64,000 nt of DNA from Actinostola sp. cb2023. Its lineage: Eukaryota; Cnidaria; Anthozoa; Actiniaria; Actinostolidae. A model generated the notes under the pieces. The model had not been told where the DNA came from. It made no database searches and saw only the letters and a program-made list of their open reading frames with translations. The translations under genes and the position numbers were made by a program. How positions within the stretch are numbered: position 1 is the first letter of the stretch; each line of letters begins with the position of its first letter. The stretch spans positions 220,795 to 284,794 of the forward strand of contig JAUJYZ010000054.1 in NCBI GenBank assembly GCA_033675265.1, in the 5' to 3' direction. Of this stretch, positions 1-9,692 are shown piece by piece.

Positions 1-321
1 ATTCTTGTTTCTATCGAAATCTTTGAAGGTACGAACTGCCTTTTGGATTATACGGCATCTTCGTTCATCTTTCACGTTTGCTAGCTTATCATCACTGCAG
101 TACCATTTATAAAACTGTTCGAAAGATACGCTTCCGCATCCATCTTGGTCCAGCAGCATCAAAATGGTTTCTATTTGGTTTTCATCGACGTCAATGTCAT
201 CCTTGAGATCATTGTGGATGAACGCAATCAGCCCAGCTCTATCCAAGCGATCGATGGAATCTCTGTCGTACTTGCTGAACAAACTGTGGATCTTGGTTTT
301 GGTGTCGTTATTCTCAGCCAT
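1..321 (-). CDS. EF-hand protein, N-terminal 107 codons (runs off window)
   Basis: Reading the minus strand from the ATG at 321-319 gives 107 open codons to the window edge, so this is an N-terminal part. Seen: residues 14-35 look like a degenerate EF-hand (YDRDSIDRLDRAGLIAFI, with G instead of the usual acid at loop position 12). A second loop, LLDQDGCGSVSFEQF, keeps D1, D3, G6 and V8 but has C at position 5 and Q at position 12. A third hand begins at the edge (FKDFDRNKN). EF-hand proteins of this kind bind calcium and are usually cytosolic sensors or buffers; the odd loop residues suggest weakened binding in the first two hands. There is no signal peptide or membrane segment. A CCAAT motif lies about 110 bp upstream. 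The specific family cannot be named from this fragment. Confidence 0.75.
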   Translation of the reverse strand, partial: MAENNDTKTKIHSLFSKYDRDSIDRLDRAGLIAFIHNDLKDDIDVDENQIETILMLLDQDGCGSVSFEQFYKWYCSDDKLANVKDERRCRIIQKAVRTFKDFDRNKN

Positions 322-426
322 GGTTTCTTTGAACGATAAAAGTGTAGTATAGCGAGTAGGGACAACAGCCTTCGCGATGTCACACCTCCAGCAGTGTTTC
401 ATTGTTGACATTGTAATACTCGCATG

Positions 427-437
427 TGATTGGTTGA
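427..437 (-). promoter_or_regulatory. CCAAT box upstream of the EF-hand gene
   Basis: GATTGG on plus (CCAATC on minus) at 428-433, about 110 bp before the EF-hand ATG. This is a normal place for a CCAAT box in a compact animal promoter. It is a short motif, so the support is only positional. Confidence 0.35.
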
Positions 438-1095
438 AATTGTTAAACACAGGAAGCCCAACTTATTTACATAAGGCACTTTTCAAAACTTGAATACTTT
501 CTTGTTTATTAGTTTACAGTCTTATTCAACTCATATTAAATAATTATTCATGAGGAATACACAAAAGAAATCATAACTGTGATGAATGTTGTAAATCTGA
601 TACAAAATCATCCTCAGTTTGCATCAACTTTATATCAGTGGTCATCAGTGATTCTCTCCACAATAAACTAGTCAACCCCTGTCTTCAAAATTTTGATAAA
701 ATGATAATAATAATAAATAAGTTGGTTCTTATTGTCTCAATGCACTTTACAACCGATGGAGGACTTTTATATTATAGATTATATTATTTTAAATACAAAA
801 TTCTACAATGTTGGATGTGCATGCTATTAACTGCATGAGCGGCCATGTTGTATCGGTACATACAGATCCGAGCCTTGGGCAACAACACGGCCACAAATGC
901 TGTAACTGGCTTGAGAACCTCCATCCAAATGTACTTTTATCTAAGACAGTATTACATTATTTCCCAGCAACATCCCACATCGGAGATAGGTTTCGTATTC
1001 ATAAGTAGGAAGCTGTAAGGATTATTGAAACTTGCTGTCGGTGCTATGCAGGCAATCAGTCACTGTCAGATAAATAACTGATTTTAAAATGAAAC
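438..1095. other. AT-rich intergenic stretch
   Basis: Only short shadow frames, no splice-flanked exon and no repeat structure that I could see. At 447-461 it contains the short motif CACAGGAAGCCCA, which recurs elsewhere in the window. Confidence 0.4.
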
Positions 1096-1275
1096 ATTAG
1101 GTCTGTATCAGTGATACAGTTTCAACTATTTCAGGGTGGGACTCCCATATATAAAGTGGTGGGGATGCTTGTCGTACCTTTTAGGGTTTGAAATCCACGA
1201 TTTGGTACTGCTTAGGGGTCACAGATTTAAAAGGAAAACCAAGACAGTACCTTATACAGGGTCTCTGTCAGCAAA
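1096..1275 (+). repeat. Dispersed repeat of the GGGTGGGACTCCCATAT type
   Basis: The stretch around 1133-1230 (GTGGGACTCCCATATA, then GGGGATGCTTGTCGTACC and TTTTAGGGTTTGAAATC) resembles a dispersed repeat I know from anthozoan genomes. It begins near a small palindrome, TGTATCAGTGATACA. There is no coding capacity. The family and its host range are recalled, not searched. Confidence 0.45.
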
Positions 1276-1583
1276 TAAACAGCAAATAACATTTTTCTTT
1301 GGTCGATTACTTTCAAATTTCAATTTTTGCCAACTTTGGTGTGCTCTTTTCAAATTATTATATATTTATTTTTGTTGGATTAAAATTTAAGATGTCACGC
1401 AAGACCTGCACAAACTCCCCATTAGAATAATAATAATACTATTAATACAATAATTATAATAGTAAAACTTTATTACAATATTTCAATGTATAAAATAAAA
1501 ATACCAAATATATAGTGATAGTAATAAATAAATGGATGTGATGTCATAATTGATATAGGACAATATTGTGTACTTATTGACGT

Positions 1584-1614
<31 letters not shown>

Positions 1615-2332
1615 TTGAGGTCATGCATGGCTGTACAGCCCGACCTAACTCAGCCAATAAGTATTTTATCATGACCCACCCGACCCTCTTTTTGCAATGG
1701 TTTTTATAGTAAAGAGCCTGCAAGTCAGGAAATATGGCTTTTTGCGGACCAGCTTATATGCCATCACGTCCGGACCCCATCACATGACTTTTTCCAATGG
1801 TTTTATGAAGAGGGCGCAAGTCGGGAAATACGGGTCATATGATAATACATTATATTACACATTTTTATATTGTACAGTATATACATTTCTGAGTATTCAC
1901 AAGAGTGTCAGTGGGCTGAGTAGAGCATGCAATTCCATGGTAAAAATAAGTCATAATGAACAACAGTAATTAATTACATTTATACTCAATATGATCTTAA
2001 TTATTAAGCTAGTCAGGTGTATTAGCACTATTCCACCACCAATGGGACAACTAACGGCAGATCTGTCAATAAACCATGACCATGCACTTCCAAGCTAGTT
2101 TTAAAACTCTCAAAATGTGTCAGATCAGTGACATACATGTATCTGCAAGTCTATTATGTTAACTGTTTTCAAATATGGGTGATGCCCCTGGAGATTGACT
2201 AACTTGGGGGTGTGGCTTATATGTGGATATTTATGGTACATTAATAATGAATACTGATTGGATTATCAACAACTAGCACAGTTTGTACAGTTACAGGGTT
2301 GATGTTTGACTAATAGTTTGTTACGTCATGTG
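1276..2332. repeat. Intergenic stretch with an imperfect direct repeat
   Basis: Mostly AT-rich filler. Two related segments lie at about 1694-1745 and 1787-1835: both read TTTTTSCAATGGTTTT, then an AAGAGSSYGCAAGTC-like core and GGAAATAYGG. They form a diverged direct duplication of about 50 bp with a spacing near 93 bp. Near 1585 is CCGGACGGGAAAATATTTGGC, which also looks like dispersed-repeat sequence. No gene is seen. Confidence 0.4.
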
Positions 2333-2545
2333 TTATTGTATTACACATGCTTGGGATCCATCTCCCATTGTACCAGATGCTTTGGCAAAGCAAATTGCTT
2401 GCATCCATTCTTGTTGATCTTGTTCGGACTCTGAGCTAAAAAAGAAAGCTCTGCTGCCACCTTTTGGTTTAATGCGAAAAGCATAGGGCTTTATGTAGCA
2501 TTCAGAAAGTTCACAGCCCTCCAGTGCAAGCACTTTTGTCATTGT
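2333..2545 (-). CDS. PH-domain CaaX protein, exon 2 (C-terminal 70 codons)
   Basis: This terminal exon starts after a good acceptor (polypyrimidine run ending CATATCTTCAG, 2546-2551 on plus) and ends in a stop at 2333. It encodes the second half of a pleckstrin-homology domain: the strand LALEGCEL, then PYAFRIKPKGG and RAFFFSSES, and the C-terminal helix with its invariant tryptophan (QDQQEWMQAICFAKA). The chain closes with ACVIQ and a stop. CVIQ fits a CaaX box, and X=Q is usually read by farnesyltransferase, so the protein is predicted to be lipid-anchored. The exon enters in phase 0, matching the end of exon 1 at 9355. A TIR element sits only about 35 bp from this exon, inside the intron. 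No clear polyadenylation signal was found just downstream. Confidence 0.75.
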   Translation of the reverse strand, partial: TMTKVLALEGCELSECYIKPYAFRIKPKGGSRAFFFSSESEQDQQEWMQAICFAKASGTMGDGSQACVIQ

Positions 2546-2587
2546 CTGAAGATATGAAGGAATCAATGAGAAGAGTTGATTTTCATG

Positions 2588-3278
2588 TAGTTTCCTATGC
2601 AGCCATTTATAGTTCCGTCACGCAAGCTCCTGGCCCACAAGTGGCTGTTTAACCCAAAAACACATTCCTATCTCGGATTTAACCAATCACAGTGTGGCTT
2701 TCAAAATCAGAAGTTAGTCGCGTCAAATTATTTGGACCGTCTTTTATTGATTCTTTAGAATTCGAATTTAGAATTCCTGGTCTAAATCATCACTAGAAGT
2801 AGGCAATTCAGATAATCTTATAATAGAAAAAGATCTGTTCATAAATCTACCAACAGGCTTTGGGAAATCCCTGATCTATCAGGTTCTTCCGTTCGTGTTT
2901 GATCGATACATGGCAAAGCATTTTAAAATTCTGGTCAGTTGTTGTTGTTGTTTCCCCGCTGATTCATGAAAGACCAAGTATAGCATCTGACAGGCCTAGG
3001 ATTGTCTGCAGTCTGCATGAGCAATGTAAAGAGAGAGGAGAAATGGTTAAAAATCGAGAACTTAGGGAGAGTATTCAATTCAGCCTTATTATTCAACTGA
3101 AATTGTGTGTTGAGTAGCAACATATATTTCTGACTCATAAATGGCCTATTTCAAACTATGTTAACCGCCTGATTGCCTGGGTGATTACAAAGGGAAAGCA
3201 ATGCTGTTTGGGTTTAAGCAGCCGTTTGTGGGCCAGGAGCAGACGTGACAGACCTAAAAATGGCTGCGTAGGAGACCA
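2588..3278. mobile_element. Non-autonomous TIR element with 9-bp TSD (Mutator-like size)
   Basis: Arms of about 63 bp at 2590-2652 and 3214-3276 are near-identical in inverted orientation (GTTTCCTATGCAGCCATTT against GTCTCCTACGCAGCCATTT, both running into TCCTGGCCCACAA). A perfect 9-bp direct repeat, ATTTTCATG, flanks them at 2579-2587 and 3279-3287. A 9-bp duplication is typical of Mutator-like elements, so that superfamily is my inference. It lies in the PH-gene intron and carries a RecQ helicase relic. Confidence 0.7.
2826..3115 (+). pseudogene. RecQ-type helicase fragment inside the TIR element
   Basis: From 2826 the plus strand encodes a Walker-A segment LPTGFGKSLIYQVLPF, as in RecQ superfamily-2 helicases. 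After a (GTT)n run at 2938-2952 the frame changes, and the next frame reads VVVVSPLIHE, which looks like helicase motif Ia. A stop at 2967 closes the first frame. No later motif (DEAH, motifs IV-VI) is present. It is either a decayed helicase gene of the parent transposon or a captured host fragment; the sequence does not decide. Confidence 0.6.
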
Positions 3279-3287
3279 ATTTTCATG

Positions 3288-3671
3288 ATGACATTATTTG
3301 ACTACAACTACCACACTGCTTTTTAAAATAGTTAGACAATATTTGTACAATTATAATAATAATAATAAAAAATTCAAATTTTGTAAATAAGGATTTTTTT
3401 TCTATTTTTATCTCTTATTTGTAATTTGTTTCAAGAAATAAAGTTATCATTATAATAATAATAATATTATTATTATTGATTTATTGATGACTTCTCTACA
3501 TAACTTCTATGATGTCATCATGCAAACAAACTATTACATGTAATAATCTTTAATCTTTAATCAGTAATAATTTATTGCCTAATAGCAAGCTAATCCAGGC
3601 AATGATGGTCAGCATACATATGTAGGTACTAGTTCTATTATTGGAAAATTATGGTGTTAACATATTACTGG
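3288..3671. other. AT-rich intronic stretch
   Basis: Contains (AAT)n runs near 3353-3368 and 3453-3475 and nothing that looks coding. It lies in the intron of the PH gene. Confidence 0.4.
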
Positions 3672-3943
3672 TACATACAGTCATTCTCAAAAAGGTTGTC
3701 CAGCTGAAAAGACTACAATTATACTAACAATAGTCACGTGATTCATTATGTTTTCAAATTCCTCGTGTGGAATTTCAATTTGAGATGCAAAAGTAAGGCG
3801 GCATCATGAGAAATGAATGTAATGCTGCTGGTATCAACTCGCAGTTCTGCGTGCAGACATTGAAAACATAATGAATCATGTGACTTTATTGTAGTATTGT
3901 AGTCTTTTCATCTGGACAACCTTTTTGAGAATGACTGTATGTA
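3672..3943. mobile_element. Tc1/mariner-type MITE, copy 1
   Basis: Inverted arms begin CAGTCATTCTCAAAAAGG (3678) and end as the reverse complement at 3937. They extend about 80 bp with mismatches and share TTGTCCAGMTGAAAAGACTACAAT and GATTCATTATGTTTTCAA. Both ends are flanked by TA (3676-3677, 3938-3939), which fits Tc1/mariner. A related family occurs at 21267 and at 37946-38093 plus 44524-44552. Confidence 0.7.
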
Positions 3944-4044
3944 GCATACATATATATTGTTGAAACAGTCATTTGCACAACTACATGTACAAAAATAATA
4001 AATAACTTCTAGACAGGTAGAGAGCTAGTCAAACACAAATCAGG

Positions 4045-4178
4045 GTCTGTGTTTTGTAGGTCTGTGTTTTGTAGGTCTGTGTTTTGTAGGTCTGTGTTTT
4101 GTAGGTCTATGTTTTGTAGGTCTGTGTTTTGTAAGTCTGTGTTTTATAGGTCTGTGTTTTGTAGGTCTGTGTTTTCTA
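4045..4178. repeat. 15-bp minisatellite GTCTGTGTTTTGTAG
   Basis: About nine head-to-tail copies of a 15-bp unit with few point changes (GTCTATG, GTAAG, TATAG, TCTAG variants). Confidence 0.9.
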
Positions 4179-5117
4179 GACACTACTCCATACATGATTG
4201 TATAAGTCTATTTTATATTTAATAAGTAAGATTTTTAATTAATGTCATACAACATAAAACATAGCCAAAAGGGATATTTTGATTGCATTAATTAAAAATA
4301 ACTAGAAGCTCTACCAGCATGAACTAATGGCCTTCATAATAAAGCTATTTTGATACTAGATTAAATCAGTTTTCCCGGTTATTTGTATCGTCATACAGAA
4401 GTAGTTTTAGCCTAGCTATTACTAATAGAGTTTACTTACTTGCACAATTTCATTAAAACAGAATTTCCACAGTTGACAATGCCAGTTCAGAATGGGCCAG
4501 TGAACGGCAAAAATACAATCAAAAAACATCACTAGATTTTAGGGAACTATTTCAGAAAATAGCTAGTGCTGAACACAATTAAATTTGACCACATTAAATA
4601 AAGGTTATTGTATTGAATGGTAAATATAGACAGCGCAGTGTGACTAAACAATGTTGACTCAGTAGCCAGAACATGCATACATGTATGTGTAATTAATTAG
4701 CATGTACATCAACCCAGTGATTAAAATGTATTAGATTTTCTCTACTATTTTGACGATATTCGAAAATTGAAAGTGTAAATATAGCCAAGAGCTAAAGTTT
4801 GATAGTTGATGAACATCTATATGCTGCATTTATTTTATACTACAAACAATATATTTTGTGTACAGCGATGTTCACAGTGACATAAGCCACTGTTAATTTT
4901 TTTGCCAACCAGAGATCGATTGATTTGTGAAATATTGTAAAATCATGGTTGGCAAATTAACATTACAAAGCAAATGTGACGTCAATGTTTACAAACAGTG
5001 AACATCGCTCTTCTGTATCCTTCAACACTGACACTGCTAGCTGATAGCGGCAAAACATATTTTGATTACCTTGCAAGAAACGATTTCACAAACTCATCAA
5101 TAACAAACAATATAAAC
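4179..5117. other. AT-rich intronic stretch with a dispersed-repeat end
   Basis: At 4622-4670 a segment (AATATAGACAGCGCAGTGTG, then ACTAAACAATGTT) matches segments near 20196 and 20696, so it is the end of a dispersed repeat. Around 4860-5000 there is a loose inverted relation (ACAGCGATGTTCACAGTG near 4863, AACAGTGAACATCGCTC near 4993, and GCCAACC/GGTTGGC), suggesting a 145-bp hairpin element. No gene is seen. Confidence 0.45.
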
Positions 5118-5337
5118 TTAAGGCCCAGACACACGGTGCAACGTTTCTTGCAACGTTGCACGCAACAGTTGCAGAAGTAGGATCGAGTTCTACTTTTGCA
5201 ACTGTTGCGCGCAACTTTGCATCGTGTGACACTCCAAAAAACCTTGTTGCGCGCAACGTTGCATCGTGTGACACCCAAAAAAAACTTGTTGCACGCAACA
5301 TTGCAAGGAAAGTTGCATCGTGTGTCCGAGTCTTTAA
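5118..5337. mobile_element. TTAA-flanked MITE with GTTGCACGCAAC palindromes
   Basis: TTAA at 5118-5121 and 5334-5337 bracket a 212-bp element. Its ends (CCCAGACACACGGTGCAACG and CTCGGACACACGATGCAACT, the latter reverse-complemented) are inverted repeats. The inside holds repeated TTGCRCGCAACRTTGCATCGTGTGAC units, so the element is internally repetitive. A TTAA target is used by piggyBac and Kolobok families; which one is not decided. Confidence 0.65.
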
Positions 5338-5450
5338 GAGTTCTTGCTGGAGCAACAGACAAATATAATACACCTTCAGACAGAAAACTGACAACAGACA
5401 ACAGACAACTGATATTCTCTAAGATATGCTTATTTATAAACTTGTCAGAG
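5338..5450. repeat. Dispersed repeat shared with 31460-31585
   Basis: The minus strand (AATAAGCATATCTTAGAGAA, then TTTTCTGTCTGAAGGTGTAT, then GCTCCAGCAAGAACTC) aligns with 31465-31565 on plus (AATAAGCATGTCCTAGAGAA and following). The MITE at 5118 is inserted at the AAGAACTC end of this copy. Confidence 0.55.
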
Positions 5451-5856
5451 CAGTATTTTAAAAATAACATTTAATGAGACGACTTCCCTTACAAGAGTAA
5501 GATCAAGTTAACTGCCTTTTTAAATGACAAATTGGAGGTTTATATTTAACGATGTTGCAAACTTGTTAAGAGTTGGTGGCTATCGTAATTTTTGCGGCAT
5601 GTGGTGAACTTGAAGAGATAGAAATCAGCTGAAATTAATCGACATTCACTGAAACTCAGCCAGAAGACAACCAAATGCAAGAAGAAGACACAATTAAAGA
5701 TTTGTTGGTTTTTATTAAGATTCCAGCAAAGGTCTAAATTCTAAATTTCGCAAAGTCACCGCTGGATAATTCTGAGTTAAATGCACTACGATCATGAACG
5801 GTCCAAAATTATCTGTTCATGTTGACAAATGTGTAGTAACAATTTTAGCTTACATA
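5451..5856. other. Intronic stretch, nothing recognised
   Basis: No repeat structure or exon that I can support. Confidence 0.35.
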
Positions 5857-6416
5857 CAGCAGATTCAGGTTGAGCGTTTAACGGCGACGTTTGGTGCGAT
5901 CGTTGTGACAGTTTGAATGTTACGTTGTCAAGTGAAATGCCAGACGTTTCTAGGAGGCGGGGCCGATGTTTGTCTCAGAAAAAACGTTGAAGGCGTAAAG
6001 TTATTTGTTTCAAATGTGGAGACTAAATAGCAAAGGAAGATCGTATTGTCCTGGAAAGAGCTTGTCGTCCGATTTGAGAGTCGGTATCATTGACAAGATT
6101 GTGTTGTTTAGTTTTTCTCAAGAGATAAACATCTTTCGGCTAATTAGCTTTGAATAGATTTTATGCAAAACAACCTTTCAGTGAATGTTTTTCGATAATC
6201 ATGAAATTATTATACTTTAACATACTAATATTGTATTTACAGCCGGAAAAACACATTTTGTGTAATAATTTTGGCTTTAGTTCAACGGTGTTTTCTGAGA
6301 CAAACATCGTCCCCGCCACCTAGAAACGTCTGGCATTTCACTTGACAACGTAACATTCAAACTGTCACAACGATCGCGACAAACGTCGCCGTTAAACGCT
6401 CAACCTGAATCTGCTG
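5857..6416. mobile_element. 560-bp TIR element with TA target duplication
   Basis: Inverted arms of about 130 bp begin CAGCAGATTCAGGTTGAGCG and are about 95% identical by eye. TA dinucleotides flank both ends (5855-5856, 6417-6418). The roughly 290-bp middle has no coding frame. It is a non-autonomous Tc1/mariner-sized element. Confidence 0.75.
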
Positions 6417-6545
6417 TAATAATAATAAACATTGAAATATGTAGTTCCTAATTGTTGTTTGGCAATATTATGCATCCTTGTCCCCAAGGTACAAATGTGA
6501 TAACTATAAGGTTTGATTACTACAATGGTTTACCTCAGTGATACT

Positions 6546-8801
6546 AACCCTAAACCGAACCCCAAGGTACTTGATTACTATAGCCTTCCCCAATACTAAC
6601 CCCAAACCTAACCCCAAACCTAACCCCAAGGTACTTGATTACTATAGCCTTCCCAAATACTAACCCTAAACCTAACCCTGAAGATACTTAATTACTATAG
6701 CCTTCCCCAATACTAACCCTAAACCTAACCCCAAGGTACTTGATTACTATATAGCCTTCCCCAATACTAACCCTAAACCTACATGTAACCCCAAGGTACT
6801 TGATTACTATAGCCTTCCCCAATACTATTAAACCCTAAACCTAACCCCAAGGTACTTGATTACTATAGCCTTCCCCAATACTATTAAACCCTAAACCTAA
6901 CCCCAAGGTACTTGATTACTATAGCCTTCCCCAATACTAACCCTAAACCTAACCCCAAGGTACTTGATTACTATAGCCTTCCCCAATACTAACCCTAAAC
7001 CTAACCCCAAGGTACTTGATTACTATAGCCTTCCCCAATACTAAATTATAACCCTAAACCTAACCCCAAGGTACTTGACTACTATAGCCTTCCCCAATAC
7101 TAACCCTAAACCTAACCCCAAGGTACTTGATTACTTAGCCTTCCCCAATACTAACCCTAAACCTAACCCCAAGGTACTTGACTACTATAGCCTTCCCCAA
7201 TAATATAACCCTAAACCTAACCTCAAGGTACTTGATTACTATAGCCTTCCCCAATACTAACCCTAAACCTAACCCCAAGGTACTTGACTACTATAGCCTT
7301 CCCCAATAATATAACCCTAAACCTAACCCCAAGGTACTTGATTACTATAGCCTTCCCCAATACTAACCCTAAACCTAACCCCAAGGTACTTGATTACTTA
7401 GCCTTCCCCAATACTAACCCTAAACCTAACCCCAAGGTACTTGATTACTTAGCCTTCCCCAATACTAACCCTAAACCTAACCCCAAGGTACTTGACTACT
7501 ATAGCCTTCCCCAATACTAACCCTAAACCTAACCCCAAGGTACTTGATTACTTAGCCTTCCCCAATACTAACCCTAAACCTAACCCCAAGGTACTTGATT
7601 ACTTAGCCTTCCCCAATACTAACCCTAAACCTAACCCCAAGGTACTTGATTACTATAGCCTTCCCCAATACTATTAAACCCTAAACCTAACCCCAAGGTA
7701 CTTGATTACTATAGCCTTCCCCAATACTAACCCTAAACCTAACCCCAAGGTACTTGATTACTTAGCCTTCCCCAATACTAACCCTAAACCTAACCCCAAG
7801 GTACTTGATTACTATAGCCTTCCCCAATACTAACCCTAAACCTAACCCCAAGGTACTTGACTACTATAGCCTTCCCCAATACTAACCCTAAACCTAACCC
7901 CAAGGTACTTGATTACTTAGCCTTCCCCAATACTAACCCTAAACCTAACCCCAAGGTACTTGATTACTTAGCCTTCCCCAATACTAACCCTAAACCTAAC
8001 CCCAAGGTACTTGATTACTATAGCCTTCCCTGCCAATACTATTAAACCCTAAACCTAACCCCAAGGTACTTGATTACTATAGCCTTCCCCAATACTAACC
8101 CTAAACCTAACCCCAAGGTACTTGACTACTATAGCCTTCCCCAATACTAACCCTAAACCTAACCCCAAGGTACTTGATTACTATAGCCTTCCCCAATACT
8201 ATTAAACCCTAAACCTAACCCCAAGGTACTTGATTACTATAGCCTTCCCCAATACTAACCCTAAACCTAACCCCAAGGTACTTGATTACTTAGCCTTCCC
8301 CAATACTAACCCTAAATCTAACCCCAAGGTACTTGACTACTATAGCCTTCCCCAATACTAACCCTAAATCTAACCCCAAGGTACTTGATTACTATAGCCT
8401 TCCCCAATACTAACCCTAAACCTAACCCCAAGGTACTTGATTACTATAGCCTTCCCCAATACTAACCCTAAACCTAACCCCAAGGTACTTGACTACTATA
8501 GCCTTCCCCAATACTAACCCTAAATCTAACCCCAAGGTACTTGATTACTATAGGCTCCCCCAATACTAACCCTAAATCTAACCCCAAGGTACTTGATTAC
8601 TATAGCCTTCCCCAATACTAACCCTAAACCTAACCCCAAGGTACTTGATTACTATAGCCTTCCCCAATACTAACCCTAAATCTAACCCCAAGGTACTTGA
8701 TTACTATAGGCTCCCCCAATACTAACCCTAAATCTAACCCCAAGGTACTTGATTACTATAGCCTTCCCCAATACTAACCCTAAACCTAACCCCAAAGTAC
8801 T
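6546..8801. repeat. 52-bp telomere-like satellite, about 43 units
   Basis: The head-to-tail unit begins CCCTAAACCTAACCCCAAGG and continues through a TACTTGATTACTATAG and CCTTCCCCAATACTAA part. Variants (GATTACTTAGCC with 2 bp lost, GACTAC, ATCTAACC, extra ATTA) recur in order; a block starting at 7492 repeats at 7857, so there is a seven-unit higher-order period of 365 bp. The long open frames here are by-products of a unit lacking stops in one frame and should not be called genes. Confidence 0.95.
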
Positions 8802-8805
8802 TCAT

Positions 8806-8917
8806 ATCAACTTGACCTAGTTGAAATTGACCTAGACAATTTGACCTACAGTGTGTAGGTCAAGTTGACCTGTGCCTGTGGTCAATTTGACCTGGAGAGT
8901 CAATTTGACCTGCAACA
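8806..8917. promoter_or_regulatory. Cluster of seven AGGTCA half-sites including an IR3 pair
   Basis: TTGACCT/AGGTCAA occurs at 8812, 8827, 8841, 8857 (forward), 8865, 8887 and 8905. The pair at 8857-8871 reads AGGTCA-AGT-TGACCT, a perfect inverted repeat with 3-bp spacing, the layout bound by steroid-type nuclear receptors. AGGTCA is the core half-site of nuclear receptors in general. It lies in the PH-gene intron beside the satellite. It may instead be a degenerate short tandem repeat. Confidence 0.4.
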
Positions 8918-9354
8918 TATATACATGTATGTACATAGCATACTAGATCGTAGTCATCTCTGTAGTTTATATTAGTTTACTTATATTGTTTAGTTATCGA
9001 TTTCAAAAAAGTAACTTAACTTAATACATTTATTTTATAAATTTATATTAAAACTAAAGTAAGCTTAACTTAACTTAAAACTTAAGCTTATACAAAATTA
9101 AGCTTAAGTTTAATTTTAATCTGGGATTATTAAATACAAACCATTTTTGAAATAGCGGTATTTAGCGCCAACACAGCACCTACACTAGCATACACACTCG
9201 CTAGAATCTTCTAGTTCTATATAGTTCTAGTTTACATGTACATGTATAACTTACATTGTAAGTTCGGGTGTAAGTTAAGTTAACGTTTAATAGCTTATGG
9301 CGTTTTATGCTGAAAGTGTCAGAGAGTGAAGAGGTGAGTATACTGCTTACTTGC
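8918..9354. other. First part of the PH-gene intron
   Basis: Holds AACTTAA/TTAAGTT-rich palindromes (9010-9115) and the GC donor at 9354-9353. No other exon is seen. Confidence 0.45.
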
Positions 9355-9489
9355 CTCAGATGATATTCCGTAAAATAATTCATTCTTCTTCAAACAACAC
9401 CACCTCTTGCCCCATCTTTTAGAATATTTACTCCTCTTCATAAGCCATGATTGTCGGATGGCTGTTTCACCGCTCACTTCGTCCGCCAT
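9355..9489 (-). CDS. PH-domain CaaX protein, exon 1 (45 codons)
   Basis: The ATG at 9489-9487 sits in an excellent context (ACAAAGATGGCGGAC, also a YY1-like motif). The frame reads MADEVSGETAIRQS, then the first PH strands: SWLMKRSKYSKRWGKRWCCL and KKNELFYGISSE. This is the typical PH opening (hydrophobic W-L, then K-x-W-x-x-R-W-x-x-L and an L-x-Y strand). It ends at GAG|GCAAGT, a perfect GC-type donor consensus, in phase 0. Joining by position to exon 2 (2545-2333) predicts 115 residues, about the length of one PH domain plus a CaaX tail. The likely role is a small phosphoinositide- or protein-binding membrane adaptor; no enzyme domain is present. A GT further on (AA|GTAAGC) would break the frame, so the GC donor is preferred. 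The vertebrate counterpart, if any, is not clear to me. Confidence 0.75.
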
Positions 9490-9569
9490 CTTTGTGTTGG
9501 CAACACCACAGGAAGCCCAGTAGAGGCCGAGCCAACCACAGGCAGCCCAACCATTTCTACAGATACCGT

Positions 9570-9582
9570 TTTGATTGGCTCC
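9570..9582 (-). promoter_or_regulatory. CCAAT box of the PH gene, possibly shared
   Basis: GATTGGCT on plus at 9573-9580 (AGCCAATC on minus) is about 85 bp upstream of the PH-gene ATG and about 50 bp upstream of a plus-strand ATG at 9627. This is the arrangement of a compact bidirectional promoter. Confidence 0.4.
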
Positions 9583-9626
9583 CGTAACTCGGAAAGGCTA
9601 TGCGCTGTTTTGGGACGAGATTCAAA

Positions 9627-9692
9627 ATGGCATCTCGTTTCGCTACAGTCTCCGAATTTATTACTCTATGTGGATTGACTCATAATACATAG
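9627..9692 (+). pseudogene. Short reading frame MASRFATVSEF..., 21 codons
   Basis: The ATG in context CAAAATGG opens a 21-codon frame (MASRFATVSEFITLCGLTHN and one more residue) that stops at 9690-9692. The opening resembles the starts of a large cnidarian gene family as I remember it, but nothing follows. It may be the decayed first exon of such a gene, a short upstream frame of a divergent transcript, or chance. Confidence 0.25.

Noticed and set aside
7284..8045. Open frames of 60-78 codons in the 52-bp satellite
   Set aside because: They repeat the unit (NPKPNPKVLDY) and exist only because one frame lacks stops; no start context or splice sites.
6546..8801. True telomere
   Set aside because: CCCTAA is embedded in a 52-bp unit with unrelated sequence and the array is flanked by unique sequence on both sides.
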